Below are positions 8,038-17,211 of a DNA stretch of 64,000 nt, in pieces. How positions within the stretch are numbered: the stretch's first letter is position 1; every line of letters begins with the position of its first letter. This DNA is from Paenibacillus catalpae. GTDB lineage: Bacteria > Bacillota > Bacilli > Paenibacillales > Paenibacillaceae. Below the pieces are notes generated by a model, which was given only the letters and a program-made list of their open reading frames with translations, searched no databases and was not told where the DNA came from. Where the stretch lies: the NCBI RefSeq assembly GCF_900112695.1, contig NZ_FOMT01000002.1, positions 186,001-250,000 of the forward strand, given 5' to 3'. The translations under genes and the position numbers were made by a program.

Positions 8038-8727
8038 ATGAAGACACAAACCCAAACCGGCAAGTTTACCGGGAGATTGTACGAAAGCTCGAAGGATATC
8101 TGGGAACAAAGTCACCGTCATCCTTTTCTGGAAGAGCTGAAGGCAGGGACGCTGGATCCCGCAAAGTTTATTTATTACCTCAAACAAGACTACGTCTACT
8201 TAATCGATTATGCCAGAATGTTCGCTTACGGCAGCATTAAGGCAAATGACCTCCTTACGATGGGGAAGTTCTCCGAGCTGTGCCATTCCATTCTTAACGT
8301 GGAGATGGGACTGCACCGTCAATATGCCGAGAGATTTGGCGTCTCGCGGGAAGAGCTGGAGAGTGCCGAGCCGTCGCCTACCACAATTGCTTATACCAAA
8401 TATCTACTTGATGTTGCCGCGCATGGCTCCCTCGCAGAGGTTGCGGCAGCCGTACTGCCATGCATGTGGAGCTACCGGGAGATTGGCGTCTTGTTCGCGG
8501 ACGTGCCTGGCGCGCTTGATCATCCGCTCTACCGCGACTGGATTCTGATGTACAGCTCTGAGGAGTTTGGGGAGTTAACCGACTGGTGCATTGGTATCAT
8601 GGATCAATTGGCGGAAGGCTTGCCGGAGCCGGAACTGGTTAAGCTCGAGCAGCATTTCATCATGGCATCCAAGCTTGAGTATATGTTCTGGGATATGGCC
8701 TACAGAGAGGAAGAGTGGCCCGTGTGA
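8038..8727 (+). CDS. tenA: aminopyrimidine aminohydrolase / thiaminase II (TenA)
   Basis: A 229-residue all-helical TenA protein. Asp51 in KQDYVYL and the catalytic Cys142 in AVLPCMWSY match the family active site, and the C-terminal glutamate (SKLEYMFWDMA) is present. It hydrolyses formyl-aminopyrimidine or aminopyrimidine breakdown products of thiamin to HMP. It is the first gene behind the TPP riboswitch, and its neighbours ThiXYZ import the precursor it acts on. Ribosome site is GAAGGAG. Confidence 0.95.
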   Translation: MKTQTQTGKFTGRLYESSKDIWEQSHRHPFLEELKAGTLDPAKFIYYLKQDYVYLIDYARMFAYGSIKANDLLTMGKFSELCHSILNVEMGLHRQYAERFGVSREELESAEPSPTTIAYTKYLLDVAAHGSLAEVAAAVLPCMWSYREIGVLFADVPGALDHPLYRDWILMYSSEEFGELTDWCIGIMDQLAEGLPEPELVKLEQHFIMASKLEYMFWDMAYREEEWPV

Positions 8728-9548
8728 GCAGGCAGCATGTAACCGCGGAGCCGCCGCGAGCGGGCTTATCGGTGCAAGGCTTAACGTACCGCTTTGATGG
8801 TGAAGAGCCGCTGTTCGAAGGGCTTGATCTGGAAGTGCCTCAGGGTCAATTCGTCAGTATTGTAGCCGCAAGCGGCATGGGCAAAACAACCTTGTTCCGT
8901 CTGCTCGCCGGCCTGCTCCAGCCGGATTCCGGCACGATCAAGACAGCCTCAGCCGGTCTTGTTCATCAAGAGCAGGGCGCCGGCCGCCGCACCATTGGCT
9001 ATATGCCGCAGCGGGACTGCCTGATGCCTTGGCGGACGGTGCTGGATAACGCCGCCATTGGACTTGAGCTCGCCGGCGTGTCGAAGCGCGAAGCAAGGCG
9101 CAGGGTGCTGGAGCTGCTGCCGGAGCTTGGACTTGCAGGCACGGAAGCTAAGTATCCGCATGAGCTGTCCGGAGGAATGCGGCAGAGAGTATCCTTTCTC
9201 CGCTCCTTGCTCGCCGGCGGGGATCTGCTTCTGCTCGACGAACCGTTCAGCGCGCTGGATGCGATGACCCGGGTGAGCATGCAGCAGTGGTTGCTGCAGG
9301 TGTGGGAGAAGCACCGGAAGACGATCCTGTTCATCACGCATGATATTGACGAAGCGCTGCTGCTCTCGGATCAGGTGCTTGTTGCCGCATCCAGGCCGAT
9401 TACGAGGCTGGAGCCGCTCGAAGTTGATTTGCCCCGTCCACGTGATTATGAGACCACGCTGGATGAGCGGTTCGTTTATTTGAAGCGCCAATTGCTAAGG
9501 CAGCTGGGACGGATTGCTCCCTCTGGGGAAGGGGGAGGCGTATTATGA
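8715..9548 (+). CDS. thiZ: HMP-precursor ABC transporter ATP-binding protein (ThiZ)
   Basis: ATPase subunit with Walker A ASGMGKTT (Ser and Met replacing the commoner Gly), signature LSGGMRQRV, Walker B LLLLDEPFSALD and a switch His in ITHD, in the nitrate/sulfonate/thiamin importer style. It overlaps the tenA end; GTG 8715 and GTG 8724 are both possible starts, the latter with GGAAGAG better spaced. With ThiX and ThiY it imports N-formyl-4-amino-5-aminomethyl-2-methylpyrimidine for TenA-dependent salvage. Confidence 0.92.
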   Translation: MARVSRQHVTAEPPRAGLSVQGLTYRFDGEEPLFEGLDLEVPQGQFVSIVAASGMGKTTLFRLLAGLLQPDSGTIKTASAGLVHQEQGAGRRTIGYMPQRDCLMPWRTVLDNAAIGLELAGVSKREARRRVLELLPELGLAGTEAKYPHELSGGMRQRVSFLRSLLAGGDLLLLDEPFSALDAMTRVSMQQWLLQVWEKHRKTILFITHDIDEALLLSDQVLVAASRPITRLEPLEVDLPRPRDYETTLDERFVYLKRQLLRQLGRIAPSGEGGGVL

Positions 9549-10294
9549 AGATGCTGAAGGAGAAGCTGCCGATTCTCCTGTTCATTCTATTGCTGGCATT
9601 ATGCTGGGAGCTTGGAACGCGTGTATTTGATATTCCGCCGTATATTATCCCACGGCTTTCGGATGTTTTTGCCGCACTGGAACAGCACGCGGCGCTTCTG
9701 GGCAAGCATTTTGCCCTGACGCTGTGGGAAGCGCTGCTTGGTCTCGCTTTCTCGGTTATTTTCGGAGTATTATCAGCGATCTGGATCGACAGCTCGAGTC
9801 TTGCGCGCAAAACGATTTATCCGTTAATTGTAGCTTCGCAGACCGTTCCGATTATCGCACTGTCACCGATTATGGTGATGTGGTTCGGCTATGAGATCGG
9901 AAGCAAGATTGCAGTCGTTATCCTATTTACGTTTTTCCCGGTTGCGGTAAATACGGCGGACGGCTTCCGTACGGCCGATCGCGAGATTGGAGAACTGCTT
10001 CGCTCCATGGGGGCAGGCAAAGCGCAGTTGTTTCTCAAGTGGAAAATCCCATCCGCGCTGCCGTCCTTCTTCACCGGACTTAAGATGGCAGCCGCCATCA
10101 GCGTGGGCGGCGCGACGCTTGGGGAGTGGCTTGGGGGGGAATCGGGGCTTGGCGTATATACGAAGCGGGCGGCGAATATGCTTCGCGGCGATGATGTTTT
10201 CGCGGGAGTGCTGCTGCTGTCGCTAATGGGAATTGCCTTGTTTGTTGCAGCACAATTCATAGAGAGACTGGTGCTTGGGCGCCGTCAAAATTAG
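9545..10294 (+). CDS. thiX: HMP-precursor ABC transporter permease (ThiX)
   Basis: A 249-residue inner-membrane permease of the BPD type with about six hydrophobic segments and the cytoplasmic EAA loop (EIGELLRSMGAGKAQ). Its ATG overlaps the thiZ stop by four bases. It forms the channel for ThiY-delivered pyrimidine. A tandem leader-element array separates it from thiY, which is unusual inside a co-functional operon. Confidence 0.92.
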   Translation: MKMLKEKLPILLFILLLALCWELGTRVFDIPPYIIPRLSDVFAALEQHAALLGKHFALTLWEALLGLAFSVIFGVLSAIWIDSSSLARKTIYPLIVASQTVPIIALSPIMVMWFGYEIGSKIAVVILFTFFPVAVNTADGFRTADREIGELLRSMGAGKAQLFLKWKIPSALPSFFTGLKMAAAISVGGATLGEWLGGESGLGVYTKRAANMLRGDDVFAGVLLLSLMGIALFVAAQFIERLVLGRRQN

Positions 10295-10299
10295 ATGAT

Positions 10300-10483
10300 T
10301 CATATGGCTAAGTATTAGCCATATGAAAGGCAATTCTTTAAGCAAATGCTTACGAAGCAAGAATCGCCAAAATGGCTAAGTATTAGCCAAATGATAAGCA
10401 ATTCTTTAAGCAAATGCTTACGAAGCAAGAATCGCCAAAATGGCTAAGTATTAGCCAAATGATAAGCAATTCTTTTGAGGAGG
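10300..10483 (+). repeat. tandem leader hairpin element, about 3 copies, upstream of thiY
   Basis: Two full 68-base copies start at 10346 and 10414 (ATGCTTACGAAGCAAGAATC at each start), preceded by a copy lacking the 5' part. Each has an inner hairpin GGCTAAGTATTAGCC and an outer AAGAAT...ATTCTT pairing. The last copy runs into TTTTGAGGAGG, the thiY ribosome site. Confidence 0.9.
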
Positions 10484-10494
10484 AAGTTATACTT

Positions 10495-11514
10495 ATGTTA
10501 TGGACTAATAAATTTTCTAAATCAGGAATAGCCGTAGGGCTGGCATTCACATTACTTCTGTCGGCTTGTTCTTCGGAGAAGGACAACAGCGGTTCCGGAA
10601 GCAACACTGCGCAAAAGGCGGAAGAGTTAATCGTATTACTGGATTGGTATCCGAATGCGGTACATACGTTTTTGTACGCGGCGGAGGAGCAGGGGTATTT
10701 TGAAGAAGAAGGACTTAAGGTTAAGCTCCAGACGCCGGCCGATACGAATGACGCCCTGAAGCTGGTCGCTACGGGCAAAGCCGATCTGGCTATCAGCTAC
10801 CAAATGCAAGTCGCGGTCGCGCGTTCGGAGGAGATTCCGGTTGTGTCCGTTGGAGCGCTTGTCCGTCATCCGCTCAATCAGCTGTTTGTCCCGGAGGCTT
10901 CTGGCATTAAGAGCCCTAAGGATCTTGTCGGCAAAAAAGTCGGCTATCCGTCCGTTCCACTTGATGAAGCACTTGTTAACACGATGGTGGAGGCGGATGG
11001 AGGGGATTCGTCGAAATTAGATTATGTCGATATCGGCTGGGATTTGATACCGGCCATGACGACGAACCGCGTTGACGGTATTATCGGGGGCTATATCAAT
11101 CATGAGAAGCTGCTGCTGGAGAAAGAAGGCGAGAAGCTTACCGCGTTTAACCCGGCAGATTATGGCGTTCCGGATTATTACGAGCTGGTGCTGACGGCAA
11201 GCGAGAAAGGGCTGGACAGCAGAAGCGATGCGATCAAACGGTTCCTCGCTGCCGCGGCCAAAGGTCAGGCGTATACCGCAAGCCATCCGGATGAAGCGCT
11301 GAAGCTCCTGCTCGATAAGCAGAGCACCGACTTCCCGCTGGATGCGGATATCGAGAAGCAAAGCCTGGATATTCTGCTTCCCCTGATGGATGCGGGCAAG
11401 GGGCCGTTTGGCAGTCAGTCGGAAGATTCCTGGAACAAGGTGATCAGCTGGCTGACGGAGCATGGTCAGATCAAGAAGCCGGTGAAGGCGGCGGATGCTT
11501 TCCGCAATTTGTAG
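10495..11514 (+). CDS. thiY: HMP-precursor substrate-binding lipoprotein (ThiY)
   Basis: A 339-residue NMT1/THI5-like binding protein with a signal peptide and lipobox LLLSAC near residue 25, so membrane-anchored on the outside. The mature part begins with LLDWYPNAVHTFLY and carries GKADLAISYQ, typical of pyrimidine-precursor binders. The start at 10495 follows GAGGAGG. It delivers the precursor to ThiX/ThiZ. Its own leader array suggests separate tuning of binding-protein level. Confidence 0.93.
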   Translation: MLWTNKFSKSGIAVGLAFTLLLSACSSEKDNSGSGSNTAQKAEELIVLLDWYPNAVHTFLYAAEEQGYFEEEGLKVKLQTPADTNDALKLVATGKADLAISYQMQVAVARSEEIPVVSVGALVRHPLNQLFVPEASGIKSPKDLVGKKVGYPSVPLDEALVNTMVEADGGDSSKLDYVDIGWDLIPAMTTNRVDGIIGGYINHEKLLLEKEGEKLTAFNPADYGVPDYYELVLTASEKGLDSRSDAIKRFLAAAAKGQAYTASHPDEALKLLLDKQSTDFPLDADIEKQSLDILLPLMDAGKGPFGSQSEDSWNKVISWLTEHGQIKKPVKAADAFRNL

Positions 11515-11528
11515 GCAATATTGGTTGA

Positions 11529-11597
11529 CGCTTACGAAGTAAGAATCGCCACAATGGCCTTAAAGAGGCCATTTGTGTGTCAATTCTTTTTAGGAGG
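11529..11597 (+). repeat. single leader hairpin element upstream of thiF
   Basis: CGCTTACGAAGTAAGAATCG, inner stem AATGGCC...GGCCATT, then CAATTCTTTTTAGGAGG with the thiF ribosome site at the end. Same architecture as the thiY leader but with a different inner stem. Confidence 0.88.
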
Positions 11598-11605
11598 TTT
11601 GGCAG

Positions 11606-12628
11606 ATGGATGAGAGACTGGAGAGATATTCAAGACAAATGCTGTTTGCGCCAATCGGTGAGCAAGGTCAGCAAAAGCTGAGCGAAAGCTCGGTATGTGT
11701 CATCGGAATGGGTGCGCTTGGCACCGTCCTGGCCAATCATATGGTCCGGGCGGGTGTCGGACGGGTCCGCATTGTAGACCGGGATTACGTGGAGAAAAGC
11801 AATCTGCAGCGCCAGATGCTGTACGACGAGGACGATGTGCGCGAGGGCTATCCAAAAGCAATTGCCGCCGAGCGCAAGCTTCGCCGGATTAATTCCGATG
11901 TGCAGATCGAGGCGATTGTAGCCGATGTCACCGTCCACAACATTGATGATTTGCTGGAAGGAATGGATCTCGTGCTGGACGGTACGGATAACTTCCAGAC
12001 CCGGTTCCTGCTGAACGATGCCTGCTTCCGCCGAGGTATTCCGTTCACGTACGGGGGAGCCGTCAGCTCGCGCGGCATGAGCGCTATTCTGGTGCCGGGC
12101 AAAACGCCATGCCTGCGCTGCTTCCTCCCTTCGGCTGACAGCGGCGGCCAAACCTGCGATACGATTGGCGTTATTGCGCCTGTAGTTGATATTGTCGCCT
12201 CCTACCAGGCGGTAGAGGCGCTAAAATATTTGGTTGAAGCAGAGGGGGCCAGACGCAGCAGTCTGGTTACCTTTGATCTATGGAGCAACTACTATTACGA
12301 AATGAAGCTGGGTGAAGCGGCGAAGGAATGCCCTTGCTGCCAGCTGAAGGAATATCCGGCGCTGCAGATGACGGAAACGGATCAGACGGTGTCTTTATGC
12401 GGACGCAGCACCGTTCAGATCAGCGGACACGGACCGCTGGATCTGGGGCAATGGCGCAAACGGCTGGAACCTGCTGCAGCGAAGGTAGAGCTGAACGCAT
12501 ACTTGCTTAAGGCGGAGCTGCCGGAAGGCGAACGGCTTGTGTTGTTCCCTGACGGCAGGGTGCTTGTGCAGGGGACAGAGGATATTGTCCGCGCCAAGAC
12601 ACTGTACGCTAGATATATCGGTTATTAA
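11606..12628 (+). CDS. thiF: ThiF/MoeB-type E1-like adenylyltransferase
   Basis: A 340-residue protein with nucleotide-binding loop GMGALGTVLANHM, ATP-contact Arg-rich segment KSNLQRQ, a DGTDNFQTR motif and two CxxC pairs (PCLRCF, CPCC) for zinc. It adenylates the C-terminal glycine of ThiS so that sulfur can be added for thiazole synthesis. A C-terminal extension after the zinc site is present. It sits in order before thiE, thiS and thiG. Confidence 0.92.
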   Translation: MDERLERYSRQMLFAPIGEQGQQKLSESSVCVIGMGALGTVLANHMVRAGVGRVRIVDRDYVEKSNLQRQMLYDEDDVREGYPKAIAAERKLRRINSDVQIEAIVADVTVHNIDDLLEGMDLVLDGTDNFQTRFLLNDACFRRGIPFTYGGAVSSRGMSAILVPGKTPCLRCFLPSADSGGQTCDTIGVIAPVVDIVASYQAVEALKYLVEAEGARRSSLVTFDLWSNYYYEMKLGEAAKECPCCQLKEYPALQMTETDQTVSLCGRSTVQISGHGPLDLGQWRKRLEPAAAKVELNAYLLKAELPEGERLVLFPDGRVLVQGTEDIVRAKTLYARYIGY

Positions 12629-12650
12629 ACATAGAGGAGATGAGAGCAGG

Positions 12651-13295
12651 ATGAAGGAGTTTCGTCTGTATGCGATAACGGGAGAACAATTCCATCCGGG
12701 CCGCGACATGCTGGAAGTGATGGAGGAAGCGATCAAGGGCGGTGTGGACATCATCCAGCTGCGGGACAAAGACAGCAGCCCGGATGAGGTGCTGCGCAAG
12801 GCGAAGGAGCTGCGCGAGCTGACTTGGAAGTACGGCGTGACGTTTATCGTGAACGATTACATCGACATTGCGCTGGAAGTAGACGCCGACGGTGTCCATC
12901 TTGGTCAAAATGACGTCTCGCTCACAGAAGCAAGGCGGCGTGTCGGAGACAAGATTATCGGCATTTCCACACATGCGATTGAGGAAGCGCTGCTTGCAGA
13001 AGAGCAGGGTGCCGACTATATCGGCGTCGGGCCGGTTTTCCCGACAAAAACAAAGGTTGATGTCGTTGACCCGGTAACGGTTGCGTATGTACAGCAGGTG
13101 GCGCAGCGGATCCAAATTCCTTTTGTTGCGATCGGCGGGATCAAGCTCAGCAACGTGGATGAAGTAATTGCAGCGGGAGCAACCCGGATTTGCGCGGTAA
13201 GCGAAATTGTCGGAAGCTCCGATGTTGCGGGCACCTGCCAGGCCTTCCTCCGCAAGCTGGAAGGAGCGGGAGAATCTCATGCAGCTGATCGTTAA
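12651..13295 (+). CDS. thiE: thiamin phosphate synthase (ThiE)
   Basis: A 214-residue TIM-barrel enzyme that joins HMP pyrophosphate and thiazole phosphate to thiamin phosphate. Family motifs are visible: IIQLRDKD, FIVNDYID, GVHLGQND, ADYIGVGPVFPT and FVAIGGI. The ATG at 12651 has a GAGGAGATGAG ribosome region. It overlaps thiS by 17 bases, pointing to coupled translation. Confidence 0.95.
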   Translation: MKEFRLYAITGEQFHPGRDMLEVMEEAIKGGVDIIQLRDKDSSPDEVLRKAKELRELTWKYGVTFIVNDYIDIALEVDADGVHLGQNDVSLTEARRRVGDKIIGISTHAIEEALLAEEQGADYIGVGPVFPTKTKVDVVDPVTVAYVQQVAQRIQIPFVAIGGIKLSNVDEVIAAGATRICAVSEIVGSSDVAGTCQAFLRKLEGAGESHAADR

Positions 13296-13476
13296 CGGCG
13301 AGGCGAAGGAACTGGAAGCCCGCACCATTCAAGATGTCATTAATCATTTTGGCTTGGAAGGGCGGCCGGTCGTTGTGGAAGCGGGTGGAGAGATTATTAC
13401 GAAGGACCAGTGGCTGGACATGGAAGTAAGGCCGTTGATGAAGATCGAACTGGTTCATTTTGTCGGGGGAGGCTGA
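13279..13476 (+). CDS. thiS: sulfur carrier protein ThiS
   Basis: A 65-residue ubiquitin-fold protein starting [11 protein letters not shown] and ending in VHFVGGG; the terminal Gly-Gly is the site of adenylation by ThiF and thiocarboxylation. It overlaps the end of thiE and is followed eight bases later by thiG. Confidence 0.93.
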   Translation: MQLIVNGEAKELEARTIQDVINHFGLEGRPVVVEAGGEIITKDQWLDMEVRPLMKIELVHFVGGG

Positions 13477-13483
13477 GCGTAGG

Positions 13484-14263
13484 ATGAAGAAGGATGTATG
13501 GCATATCGGGGGACATGAGCTCACTTCGCGGTTTTTTATCGGGACGGGATTATTCCCGAGCCCTTATGTGCAGAAGGAAGCGATCCGCGAATCGGGAGCG
13601 GAAGTGCTGACCTTTGCGATTCGCCGGATTAATCTGGCTTCAACAGAGGACGATTCCATCCTTCAGCATGTAGAAGGGGAGTCATTCCGTTTCCTGCCGA
13701 ATACGTCCGGTGCGAGCACAGCCGAGGAAGCCGTGCGTATCGCACGGCTGGCGCGGGCTTCCGGGCTTAGCGACTGGATCAAGGTAGAGATCAGTGCCAA
13801 TGAACGTACGCTGCTGCCGGATCCGCTGGAAACGCTGAAGGCAACGGAAATTCTCGTGAAGGAAGGCTTCACGGTGCTTCCCTATACATCAGATGATCCG
13901 ATTCTGTGCAAAAGGCTGGAGGAAGCAGGCGCAGCGGCCGTAATGCCTGGCGCCGCCCCTATCGGCACAGGACTTGGTATTCTGAACCCGTATAATATCG
14001 GCCTGATTGTCGAGGAAGCGAAGGTTCCGATTATCGTGGACGCGGGTCTTGGATCCGTAGCGGATGTGGCACAAGCGATGGAGCTTGGCGTTTCGGGCGT
14101 ACTGATGAATACGCCTGTCGCGAAGGCGAAGGACCCGGTTGGTATGGCCCGGGCCATGAGGCTGGCGATTGAATCGGGCCGTCTCTCGTATTTGTCGGGA
14201 CGGATCTCGAAGAAACGTTATGCATCGGCTAGCAGCGGGCAAGAGCAGTTTATTGTGAAATAA
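13484..14263 (+). CDS. thiG: thiazole synthase (ThiG)
   Basis: A 259-residue TIM-barrel protein. It shows FIGTGLFPS, the Schiff-base lysine in DWIKVEI, PNTSGA and [11 protein letters not shown] motifs. It makes the thiazole phosphate ring from deoxyxylulose phosphate, dehydroglycine and ThiS thiocarboxylate. The ATG at 13484 follows TAGGATG closely; an in-frame start eight codons earlier would overlap thiS and is less likely. Confidence 0.95.
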   Translation: MKKDVWHIGGHELTSRFFIGTGLFPSPYVQKEAIRESGAEVLTFAIRRINLASTEDDSILQHVEGESFRFLPNTSGASTAEEAVRIARLARASGLSDWIKVEISANERTLLPDPLETLKATEILVKEGFTVLPYTSDDPILCKRLEEAGAAAVMPGAAPIGTGLGILNPYNIGLIVEEAKVPIIVDAGLGSVADVAQAMELGVSGVLMNTPVAKAKDPVGMARAMRLAIESGRLSYLSGRISKKRYASASSGQEQFIVK

Positions 14264-14297
14264 CCCGCCGACTATGGGATAGAAAGCTGGTTTAACC

Positions 14298-15404
14298 ATG
14301 GGAGAAACAATAGTTATTATGGGCGGAGGCGTTGTTGGTCTCTCCTGCGCTTTCGAGCTTCAGAAGCGTGGTCATCAAGCGATTGTTCTGGAGATTGGCC
14401 GCTGCGGCGGGCAGGCTTCCGGGGCAGCAGCCGGGATGCTGGCTCCTTACTCGGAGAACGTGGAAGGGCCGGATGACTTCTTCCGTCTATGCAGGGAAAG
14501 TCTGGAGCTGTATCCTTCCTGGCGGGATGAGGTCAGGAAGGTGTCCGGACGGGCGTTTGAGTATACCGGATCGGGCAGTCTCTATATTGCCTATCATGAA
14601 GCGGACCGCCTTGCGCTGGAGGGAAGACGCCTCTGGCAAAATGAGCATGGCTCCGGCGGCATCGTGCTGGAGGGGGATGAGCTGTTCCGTCAGGAGCCGA
14701 TGCTCTCCCGTGAAGTAAAGGCGGCTCTGTATACACCGGAGGAGAGCCATGTCTACGCGCCGGACTACGTTCTGGCGCTTGAGCATGCCTGCCGGTTAAC
14801 CGGCGTTCAGATCTATGAGCAGCTTGGCAAGGTCAGCGTGGAAGAATGGCGCAGCGATCTGATCGTTACTTCGCAGGATGGCCGCAGCTTTACCGGCGAC
14901 AGGCTGGTCGTCTGCTCCGGCGCATGGGCACAGGAGCTGGAAGAGGTATTTGGCATCCGGATTCCGGTGTATCCGATCCGCGGTCAGATCTGTGCGTATG
15001 AAGCGGAAGTGAAACCGGTTCAGCATATGGTGTTCTGTAATCAAGGCTATCTCGTTGCGAAAACAAACGGCACGCTTGTTTGCGGAGCTTCCGAGGATGT
15101 GGCAGGCTTTGATACCAGCGTAACGGAACGGGGGATTGAAAGGCTGCGCAAATGGAACAAGCAGGCGTTCCCGTTTCTGGCGGAGCAGGAGCCGTTCCAC
15201 CGGTGGGCCGGGCTCCGGCCTTCGACGCAGGACGGCTTCCCGCTGCTTGGACCGCTGCAGGAATCCGCAGGCCGCGTGGTCATGGCGGCCGGTCATTACC
15301 GCAACGGCATTCTGCTCAGCCCGGTAACGGCACAGGTGGTCGCCGACTATATCGATAAGGGCGGCAGGCTGCCGGCGTTTGCGCCGGAACGGTTTACCAC
15401 ATAA
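14298..15404 (+). CDS. thiO: glycine oxidase (ThiO)
   Basis: A 368-residue FAD-dependent amine oxidase of the DAO family. The dinucleotide-binding GGGVVGLSCAFEL is at residues 9-21 and the C-terminal GHYRNGILLSP segment is typical of glycine oxidase. It supplies dehydroglycine (iminoacetate) to ThiG under aerobic conditions. It follows thiG within the riboswitch operon. Confidence 0.94.
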   Translation: MGETIVIMGGGVVGLSCAFELQKRGHQAIVLEIGRCGGQASGAAAGMLAPYSENVEGPDDFFRLCRESLELYPSWRDEVRKVSGRAFEYTGSGSLYIAYHEADRLALEGRRLWQNEHGSGGIVLEGDELFRQEPMLSREVKAALYTPEESHVYAPDYVLALEHACRLTGVQIYEQLGKVSVEEWRSDLIVTSQDGRSFTGDRLVVCSGAWAQELEEVFGIRIPVYPIRGQICAYEAEVKPVQHMVFCNQGYLVAKTNGTLVCGASEDVAGFDTSVTERGIERLRKWNKQAFPFLAEQEPFHRWAGLRPSTQDGFPLLGPLQESAGRVVMAAGHYRNGILLSPVTAQVVADYIDKGGRLPAFAPERFTT

Positions 15405-15448
15405 GAATTTATAAATTTTCCGAGCAAGTCGGAAGAAAAAATTCTTAT
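15401..15448 (+). terminator. hairpin after thiO, possible weak terminator
   Basis: ATAAGAATTT (15401-15410) pairs with AAATTCTTAT (15439-15448) around an inner CCGAGCAAGTCGG stem. There is only a short T stretch afterwards. It overlaps the thiO stop and separates it from thiD. Confidence 0.4.
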
Positions 15449-15545
15449 TGGCGATAAAACCTGCCTTTAAACGCGGTCGCACATCATTGAGAGGCTTCGA
15501 TAGAGGTTTTCTCACCTACTAAACGATAAATGGGGTGAAATAGAA

Positions 15546-16373
15546 ATGGCGGAGTACATAAAGAGGCATGTCGCACGGGCATTAACGATTGCCGGCTCGG
15601 ACAGCGGCGGCGGAGCCGGTATCCAGGCGGATTTGAAGACCTTCCAGGAGCTGGGCGCCTACGGGATGTCTGCTCTGACGGCGATCACCGCGCAAAATAC
15701 GCTTGGCGTACAAGGCGTATATCCGCTTGCCAAGGAAGCGGTGAAGGAGCAGATTCACTCTGTCGGCAGCGATATCGGAGTGGATGCGCTGAAGACCGGC
15801 ATGCTGTTCAGCGCCGAGATTATCGAGGAAGTGGCAGAGGCCATTGCTTACTTCGGCTGGTCCAAGGTTGTTGTTGACCCCGTTATGATCGCAAAGGGCG
15901 GCGCATCGCTTTTGCAGGCAGATGCCGTTCGGTCACTGACCAAGAAGCTGCTTCCACTTACGATGATTGTCACTCCTAACATTCCGGAGGCGGAATATCT
16001 GACCGGCATGGCGATTCGTAACAAAGCAGATAAGCTGGAGGCAGCAAAGAAGCTGTTCAGCTTTGGTACCCGGTATGTCCTTATCAAAGGCGGTCATGAA
16101 GCCGGTGATGAGGCAGTGGATCTTTTGTTCGAAGGCAGCGGTTATACCGAACTGTCGGGCAAGCGGATTGATACCTCACGCACGCATGGAACCGGCTGTA
16201 CCTATTCGGCTGCTCTAACAGCCGGGCTTGCTCAAGGGCTTGGCATCGTGGAAGCCGTGCAGCAGGCGAAAGCTTATATTCAAGCAGCTATTGAGGATGG
16301 CATCATCATCGGCAGCGGGCATGGACCAACGAACCATTGGGCCTATCGCAAGAGAGGTCTTGTCTCCAGGTAG
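15546..16373 (+). CDS. thiD: bifunctional HMP kinase / HMP phosphate kinase (ThiD)
   Basis: A 275-residue ribokinase-fold enzyme: substrate loop [28 protein letters not shown], and the anion-hole motif [11 protein letters not shown] with the catalytic Asp region near the C-terminus. It phosphorylates HMP twice to feed ThiE. ATG at 15546 follows GGGGTGAAAT. The 141-base gap and hairpin before it leave open whether it is fully in the upstream transcript. Confidence 0.94.
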   Translation: MAEYIKRHVARALTIAGSDSGGGAGIQADLKTFQELGAYGMSALTAITAQNTLGVQGVYPLAKEAVKEQIHSVGSDIGVDALKTGMLFSAEIIEEVAEAIAYFGWSKVVVDPVMIAKGGASLLQADAVRSLTKKLLPLTMIVTPNIPEAEYLTGMAIRNKADKLEAAKKLFSFGTRYVLIKGGHEAGDEAVDLLFEGSGYTELSGKRIDTSRTHGTGCTYSAALTAGLAQGLGIVEAVQQAKAYIQAAIEDGIIIGSGHGPTNHWAYRKRGLVSR

Positions 16374-16430
16374 CAGGACAAGTTATGTCCTAATTTCATG
16401 CTTCTTATCATACATATGTGATAGAGGAGC

Positions 16431-16790
16431 GTGAATAAGGTGGAAGATAAGACGGTCAAGCGGTATTATCAGCTCAAGCAGAAGCAGAAGGAAATTGAGC
16501 AGGAATTATCCGAGCTGCGCGGCGTAATTGTACAGCATTGCGCAGAACTGGATGTTTCCGAGCTCGAGGTCGGAAGCTATAAAGTGAAGATTATCGCCCA
16601 GGAACGGAAGGAATTCGATGAGGCAAAGCTGTTCGCCGCTCTGCCGGATGCTGAAGTATGGCGGCTGCTCTCGAAGCCCGACACCTCGAAGATCGCCGGA
16701 CTTATTAAGTTGAATGTCATATCGGAAGATACGATCAAGGATACGTATTCGGTGAAGCACTTATCTCTTCTACAGGTGGATAAAAGATGA
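16431..16790 (+). CDS. hypothetical coiled-coil protein (119 aa)
   Basis: I do not recognise a family. The N-terminal third (YYQLKQKQKEIEQELSELR) is a clear heptad-like coiled coil; the rest has a VGSYKVKIIAQERK strand segment and a mixed C-terminus. No membrane segment. The frame opens with GTG 16431; GTG 16440 is better spaced from GAGGAG and may be the true start. It sits between thiD and a riboswitch-controlled gene on the same strand. Confidence 0.7.
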   Translation: MNKVEDKTVKRYYQLKQKQKEIEQELSELRGVIVQHCAELDVSELEVGSYKVKIIAQERKEFDEAKLFAALPDAEVWRLLSKPDTSKIAGLIKLNVISEDTIKDTYSVKHLSLLQVDKR

Positions 16791-16868
16791 TAAATCCCGC
16801 CCAGTCCGACGGCAAACTCAGTGAATGAGCTTCCATCGAACATGGGCTATTTTTTTACAGATTAATTA

Positions 16869-16896
16869 TTGACAATATTAAGAATTGTGAGATAAT
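16869..16896 (+). promoter_or_regulatory. promoter of the c-di-AMP riboswitch transcript
   Basis: TTGACA (16869-16874), 16-base spacer, GATAAT (16891-16896). Confidence 0.7.
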
Positions 16897-16904
16897 TACA
16901 ATAA

Positions 16905-17020
16905 GCTTAGTTCTCGGCGATGCCGAGAAGCGGGGAAACCAATCTTTTGGGGCGAATCAGCCGGTCTTTGGCTGTAGGGAACCATCTATCCCGAGTCCGT
17001 CAGCTAACCTCGTCAGCTTT
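16905..17020 (+). promoter_or_regulatory. c-di-AMP riboswitch (ydaO/yuaA type)
   Basis: The conserved ydaO blocks are present in order: CGGGGAAACCAAT, GGGGCGAATC, TAGGGAACCA, CTATCCCGAGTCCGTCAGC and TAACCTCGTCAGC. This class senses cyclic di-AMP and usually turns genes of osmotic, potassium or wall balance off. Here it precedes a KamA-family gene. Confidence 0.85.
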
Positions 17021-17054
17021 GAGATGGGTCTTTTGCGAACCAATTGCAAATGAT

Positions 17055-17075
17055 AGACCCTTGAAGGGTCTTTTT
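17055..17075 (+). terminator. terminator of the c-di-AMP riboswitch
   Basis: AGACCC / GGGTCT hairpin with a short TTGAA loop followed by TTTTT; the expected expression platform just after the aptamer. Confidence 0.8.
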
Positions 17076-17101
17076 CTGTTTTAAAGGCCCATAACGCACG
17101 C

Positions 17102-17140
17102 AGACCATGTCCATGCTCTGTGCTGCAGGGGTCTTTTTTT
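17102..17140 (+). terminator. second terminator-like hairpin in the riboswitch leader
   Basis: AGACC (17102-17106) pairs with GGTCT (17130-17134) around a CATGTCCATG inner stem, followed by a T-run. It stands about 30 bases after the first terminator, so the leader may have tandem stops. Confidence 0.45.
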
Positions 17141-17211
17141 ATTTTCATGGGGGTGGGATGGGACTTCCCGGCATAGGTGACGTTTTTAATAACCTTTTGG
17201 AGGGATGCGAG

